From: Pacificispira sp965223125
GTDB taxonomy: Bacteria; Pseudomonadota; Alphaproteobacteria; UBA8366; Aestuariispiraceae
NCBI GenBank assembly: GCA_965223125.1
Contig: OZ244984.1
Coordinates: 2,790,001 to 2,854,000, forward strand
Length of the DNA stretch: 64,000 nucleotides
Reading direction: 5' to 3'
Each line of letters opens with the position of its first letter. Positions within the stretch are counted from its first letter, which is position 1. The position numbers and the translations under genes are program-made. A model generated the notes under the pieces. That model searched no databases. It saw nothing but the letters and a program-made list of their open reading frames with translations, and was not told the origin of the DNA. Of the stretch, positions 60,999 through 64,000 are shown piece by piece.

Positions 60999-62012
60999 CT
61001 ACCCGAGGCGCTCAGCCAGTCCATCCGCTCGGAGATGGGTATAGCGACGCAGCGTCTCGAATGACCGATGTCCAGTGATCGCGGAGACTTCCATCGGGTT
61101 CAGGCCAAGCTCAAACAATCGGCTCGTCGCCTCGTGCCGGAGATCATGAAATGTAAGTCCAGAAATCTTGGCGCGGTTGACAATGCGTTTCCAGGCTTGG
61201 CTTACCGCTGCCGGGCTGATTTGAAAGACATGGATGTCACATTTCGTCTTGTCTGTCTCATTTGTTTTGGTGGTCGCCCAGATATCTTGAAGCACTTTTA
61301 TGGCTGTGCTCGAGAGAGGCACATCCCGGCTGTCTCCGTTTTTCGTATCGGGGAGATGGGCTGTTCGACGTTCGAAATGGATTAGCGACCAACGCAAGGA
61401 CAGAATTTCGCTGCGGCGCATCCCGGTCTCAATTGCAAATGTGATCAGGGGCGCTAGGACGGGGTTTCTAGAGGCTTTAGCGACTTCTAGCAGCCGCAGG
61501 TGCTCGGTGCCTTCCAGACGTCTCTGGCGAGCCCTTGGCGTGGCGGGACGCTTCACCAGGTTAATTGGGTTGTTTACAACTTGAATGCCCCATTCTCTTC
61601 GGGCCGTATCAATCGCGTGAGAGAAAATGCTGAGTTCACGATTAACGGTGCCTGCGCTCACAGTTTGCAGACGCGTATCACGGAATGAGGCAATTTTTTC
61701 GCTGGTCAGAGTCGCCAACGTGTAGTGCATCAGATTGCTGCGGAGGAGTGAGAGGATGCGGGCTCGTTCTGCGACAGCTCCCTTTTTCGTTGGCGTAATC
61801 TCGGAGACGTAGCGTTCCATAATCTCCCGGAAGGTTGTTTGCTCCGCCTTCCGCGTATCAAAGCCAAAGGCTCCGCGATCCAGCATCGATTCCAATTCTC
61901 GTGCCCATCTTTCTGCGTCGGCTTTGAAGTCGAAGGATTTTGCACGCGGAGGCAAGCCCCGGCGTCGCACTTGAGCCTGCCAACGCCCCCTAAGTTTTCT
62001 GATCGCTGCCAT
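60999..62012 (-). CDS. Tyrosine-type site-specific integrase
   Basis: This 337-residue phage-type integrase has an N-terminal arm-binding region (AAIRKLRGRWQAQVRRRG), a SAM-like core-binding domain around 55-135 and the catalytic domain. Visible active-site residues are Arg199 (GMRRSE), Lys224 (TKNG), His289 and Arg292 (HDLRH), His315 (GHR) and the nucleophile Tyr324. It would insert or excise the surrounding island. It reads inward, away from the right border. AGGAAATAAGACC precedes its start. Confidence 0.92.
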   Translation of the reverse strand: MAAIRKLRGRWQAQVRRRGLPPRAKSFDFKADAERWARELESMLDRGAFGFDTRKAEQTTFREIMERYVSEITPTKKGAVAERARILSLLRSNLMHYTLATLTSEKIASFRDTRLQTVSAGTVNRELSIFSHAIDTARREWGIQVVNNPINLVKRPATPRARQRRLEGTEHLRLLEVAKASRNPVLAPLITFAIETGMRRSEILSLRWSLIHFERRTAHLPDTKNGDSRDVPLSSTAIKVLQDIWATTKTNETDKTKCDIHVFQISPAAVSQAWKRIVNRAKISGLTFHDLRHEATSRLFELGLNPMEVSAITGHRSFETLRRYTHLRADGLAERLG

Positions 62013-62549
62013 GGTCTTATTTCCTCCGATAGGTTTTTCTATCCTCTCGATAGGACGCCATCAGAAGGCCGCCAAGGCTCATTCCGGGTTGGTTGTGGCC
62101 CAATTGTGCCGCATGGCATTTCTGCCACGCGCGCTCATTCCTGGAAGATAGGTAAAACCTTTTGGATCAATGCATTGAAGTCGGATCGCAGCAGATTTCA
62201 ACTGAATGATTATCGCATGAACTAGGCAGTGATCAATTGGTAAAATTAATGAAGTTACAGCGTAGGCGGCTGTCGATGCGTATTTTCAAAGTGCAGGCTT
62301 TAGATGATGTATGCGGGAGGCAAAATGAATAAGTATTGTAGAATATGTTGGAGCTCAGCTGGTTGGCGCGAACCAACCAGTGAAGCTGTAAAACTCGAAA
62401 CTGGTGTGTCATTTGTAAATGAAAACGAGTTTGGACATGAAGAATGGATTTTCAACTTTAAATGACTTCAGCCCAGCATGGATGATTCGGAAAACTCTTT
62501 TCGTTATGGTTTTCTTCAGCCTATCGGCAAATATCTTTCTAAATCCGGG
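62013..62549. other. Spacer at the right edge of the accessory island
   Basis: These 537 bases have no supported gene and no tRNA. The composition changes back to the chromosomal type to the right. One end of the island is expected here, but no copy of the left tRNA fragment is visible. Confidence 0.5.
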
Positions 62550-63143
62550 TTATTCGTATCCCCCCTGTGAGGATATTATTGGTCCGTTCTCCAGAGCAAA
62601 TGTGTCAGTAATCCGCCCGAGATAGGCGAGTGTCACTGCGTCAAAGGCCCTGAAAATGTTGTGGCGCAAGGAGCGCACGGCTGTGGTTCGCAGCATCTGC
62701 GGGTCCGATTGGTATACGGAAAGGCCGAAAAGGAAGTTTGGAAAACCATCGTCGTCGAGCATCGGTGCGTAAATCCGCTCCGCATACATGTGTTTGCGCC
62801 CGGCACTTTGATTCAAGCTATGAATGAGCAGTCTCTCGTCCAGGGCCTTGTTAAAACGCCCTGCCACCACGCCATCCTCCCCCTTCGGCACGATATCTTC
62901 CAACCGGCGATGCCGCGTTGGAACCTGCCAAGCCGTTGTGATCGACTCGCCGACAATCTGGCTGACAAAGCCGCCATCCGGCAGTCGACGATAGATCCAG
63001 ACATTAGACAGAAGACCGGGTATGCGCAGCGGATCCAGCATACGGCGCCCCGGAAGTATCCCCGGCACAGCAGCGCAAAGTGTCCGCCACTCCGTCAAGT
63101 AGTCCCTGACCTGCGGGGCGCCGACGATATTATCAATATCCAC
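62550..63143 (-). CDS. PAS-like domain protein (alphaproteobacterial PAS_5/DUF1488-like type)
   Basis: This 197-residue soluble protein has a segment RRMLDPLRIPGLLSNVWIYRR followed by RLPDGGFVSQIVGESITTAW and a YAERIYAPMLDDDGFPNFLFGLSVYQ stretch, the layout of the small PAS-like proteins common in Rhodospirillales and relatives. No output domain is attached. It may sense small molecules or redox state; its partner is unknown. Confidence 0.7.
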   Translation of the reverse strand: MDIDNIVGAPQVRDYLTEWRTLCAAVPGILPGRRMLDPLRIPGLLSNVWIYRRLPDGGFVSQIVGESITTAWQVPTRHRRLEDIVPKGEDGVVAGRFNKALDERLLIHSLNQSAGRKHMYAERIYAPMLDDDGFPNFLFGLSVYQSDPQMLRTTAVRSLRHNIFRAFDAVTLAYLGRITDTFALENGPIISSQGGYE

Positions 63144-63216
63144 GTTCCATCCCTTAGAGGATATAACCCCTTACTGGGCATTCCCATTTGAAACGCCTTC
63201 GCCATGGTAAACGCGC

Positions 63217-63579
63217 TCAAAGCGTAACGCCAAGCCATTTTTCGGCTGCGGGCCGCTCAGGAGGCTGCATTTTCGTGCGTAGCGTCATCAAGTCGATCAT
63301 TTTGATTTTGACGTGATTTGACCATGCGCCGGACACAGCTTTCCTGTCGTCAGCGTTGGATATCTTGGGTTTCGCTGCGGCTCCCGACGGCAACCCACGC
63401 AAGGTGTTGATCATGTTCAAGATGGCGGCGAAGACATCTCGCGGGATTGTGACCTCGGCCATCTGGAAGATGGCGTAGCGGCCATGTCGCACGAGGCGGG
63501 CGCCGGATTTGATAAGCCGCTCGCGCAGGGATGTCAGCGACCAGCGCTCAATCAGTTCGGGCATCGCCACTGATCTCAA
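63217..63579 (-). pseudogene. C-terminal fragment of an IS1380-family transposase
   Basis: The first 60 residues of the frame, LIERWSLTSLRERLIKSGARL through VRHGRYAIFQMAEVTIPRDVF, match the extreme C-terminus of IS1380-type transposases; the catalytic domain is missing. The remaining residues to 63217 are not typical of that family. No inverted repeats or target duplications are seen around it, so it is an old remnant. Confidence 0.65.
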
Positions 63580-64000
63580 TTTCGAGCGTAAGGATATAGA
63601 TAGTGGTATTCTTTACATGTCGTGCAGCGATGATCCGTTGTTGAATGCTCCGATAGGTTTTCGATGGTTGCCCGAACATAGCGCTTTATTGGAACATCCT
63701 CCAATATGTGCTAATTGTGTAGAGAGAGTAGCGTCGACCTTTCGGACGACGCCACCCTCTCTGGGCTAGAATCTAAGGGCGATGTGGACCGTGAATCCCA
63801 TCGCCCTTGTCTGTCAGGCACACCAAAAACACATTAGCCCTTATACGACCACCCCGGAATGTCTCGCCAGACACCGCGACACCAGACACCCACCGAATAT
63901 CCGACCGCCGGAACGCCCATCCCTTATACAGCCGACATCATCGCATCTGATTCGGGGTGCAAGGGATCGCCATGTTGGTATCGTCTTCTCTGCATTGAAA
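63580..64000. other. Right-end spacer, no gene seen
   Basis: No supported gene, RNA or repeat is visible in these 421 bases at the window edge. Short overlapping frames are not convincing. Confidence 0.4.

Noticed and set aside
62419..62625. 68-codon frame on the plus strand with a hydrophobic segment
   Set aside because: No ribosome-binding site, overlaps the end of the PAS-like gene, and no recognisable family.

Overview
The window looks like chromosomal DNA of a respiratory alphaproteobacterium, probably Rhodospirillales-like (inference). The reasons are a high-GC backbone, a DUF3305/DUF3306-associated Tat-exported formate dehydrogenase, heme A synthase (CtaA), TRAP transporters, MurA preceded by a short Lys/Arg-rich gene, and a soluble PAS protein of a type common in that group.

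Layout. (1) 1-10.9 kb: a leftward tungstate-type ABC transporter (tupBCA, cut by the window edge) diverges from a rightward formate dehydrogenase operon. That operon encodes DUF3305, DUF3306, a TorD-like chaperone, a small Tat peptide, FdhA with Cys in place of Sec, the four-cluster FdhB, a small lipoprotein, the cytochrome b subunit and a WD40-cytochrome c protein. The last gene reads through only if two single-G deletions are corrected. (2) 10.9-22.5 kb: housekeeping and scattered metabolic genes: a response-regulator-like protein, SppA, CtaA, DoxX, a soluble chemoreceptor, a hydantoinase/oxoprolinase pair, and a RidA/TetR pair with three copies of an ATACG-N3-CGTAT operator-like palindrome between them. 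(3) 22.7-24.5 kb: a complete IS1595-type element with perfect inverted repeats and 8-bp target duplication, a parDE toxin-antitoxin pair, a decayed second IS1595 copy, and tRNA-Thr(GGT). (4) 24.6-30.5 kb: murA, a PhnD-like protein, dxs, a DUF454 protein and an AEC transporter.

(5) 30.7-47.1 kb is the most interesting part: a gene set that, taken together, matches aerobic picolinate (pyridine-2-carboxylate) degradation. A three-subunit molybdenum hydroxylase (picA-like) would make 6-hydroxypicolinate. A Rieske oxygenase (picB-like) would hydroxylate it to 3,6-dihydroxypicolinate. An amidohydrolase-type decarboxylase (picC-like) would give 2,5-dihydroxypyridine. NicX, NicD, NicF and NicE homologues would then take this through N-formylmaleamate, maleamate and maleate to fumarate. 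A MarR regulator and a TRAP transporter sit inside the cluster. The striking point is that ferredoxin, ferredoxin reductase and oxygenase alpha subunit are fused into one polypeptide of about 946 residues, and that the iron-sulfur subunit of the hydroxylase is fused to a CoxG-like domain.

(6) 47.9-62.0 kb is a lower-GC accessory island. It begins at a 24-bp tRNA 3'-end fragment and carries two PD-(D/E)XK-like proteins, a five-gene translationally coupled type I restriction-modification operon (hsdR, hsdS, a DUF91/DUF5655-like nuclease, a DUF262/DUF1524 protein, hsdM) bracketed by degenerate 51-bp direct repeats, an unknown protein and a tyrosine integrase. (7) 62.5-64 kb: a PAS-like protein and an IS1380-type transposase fragment.
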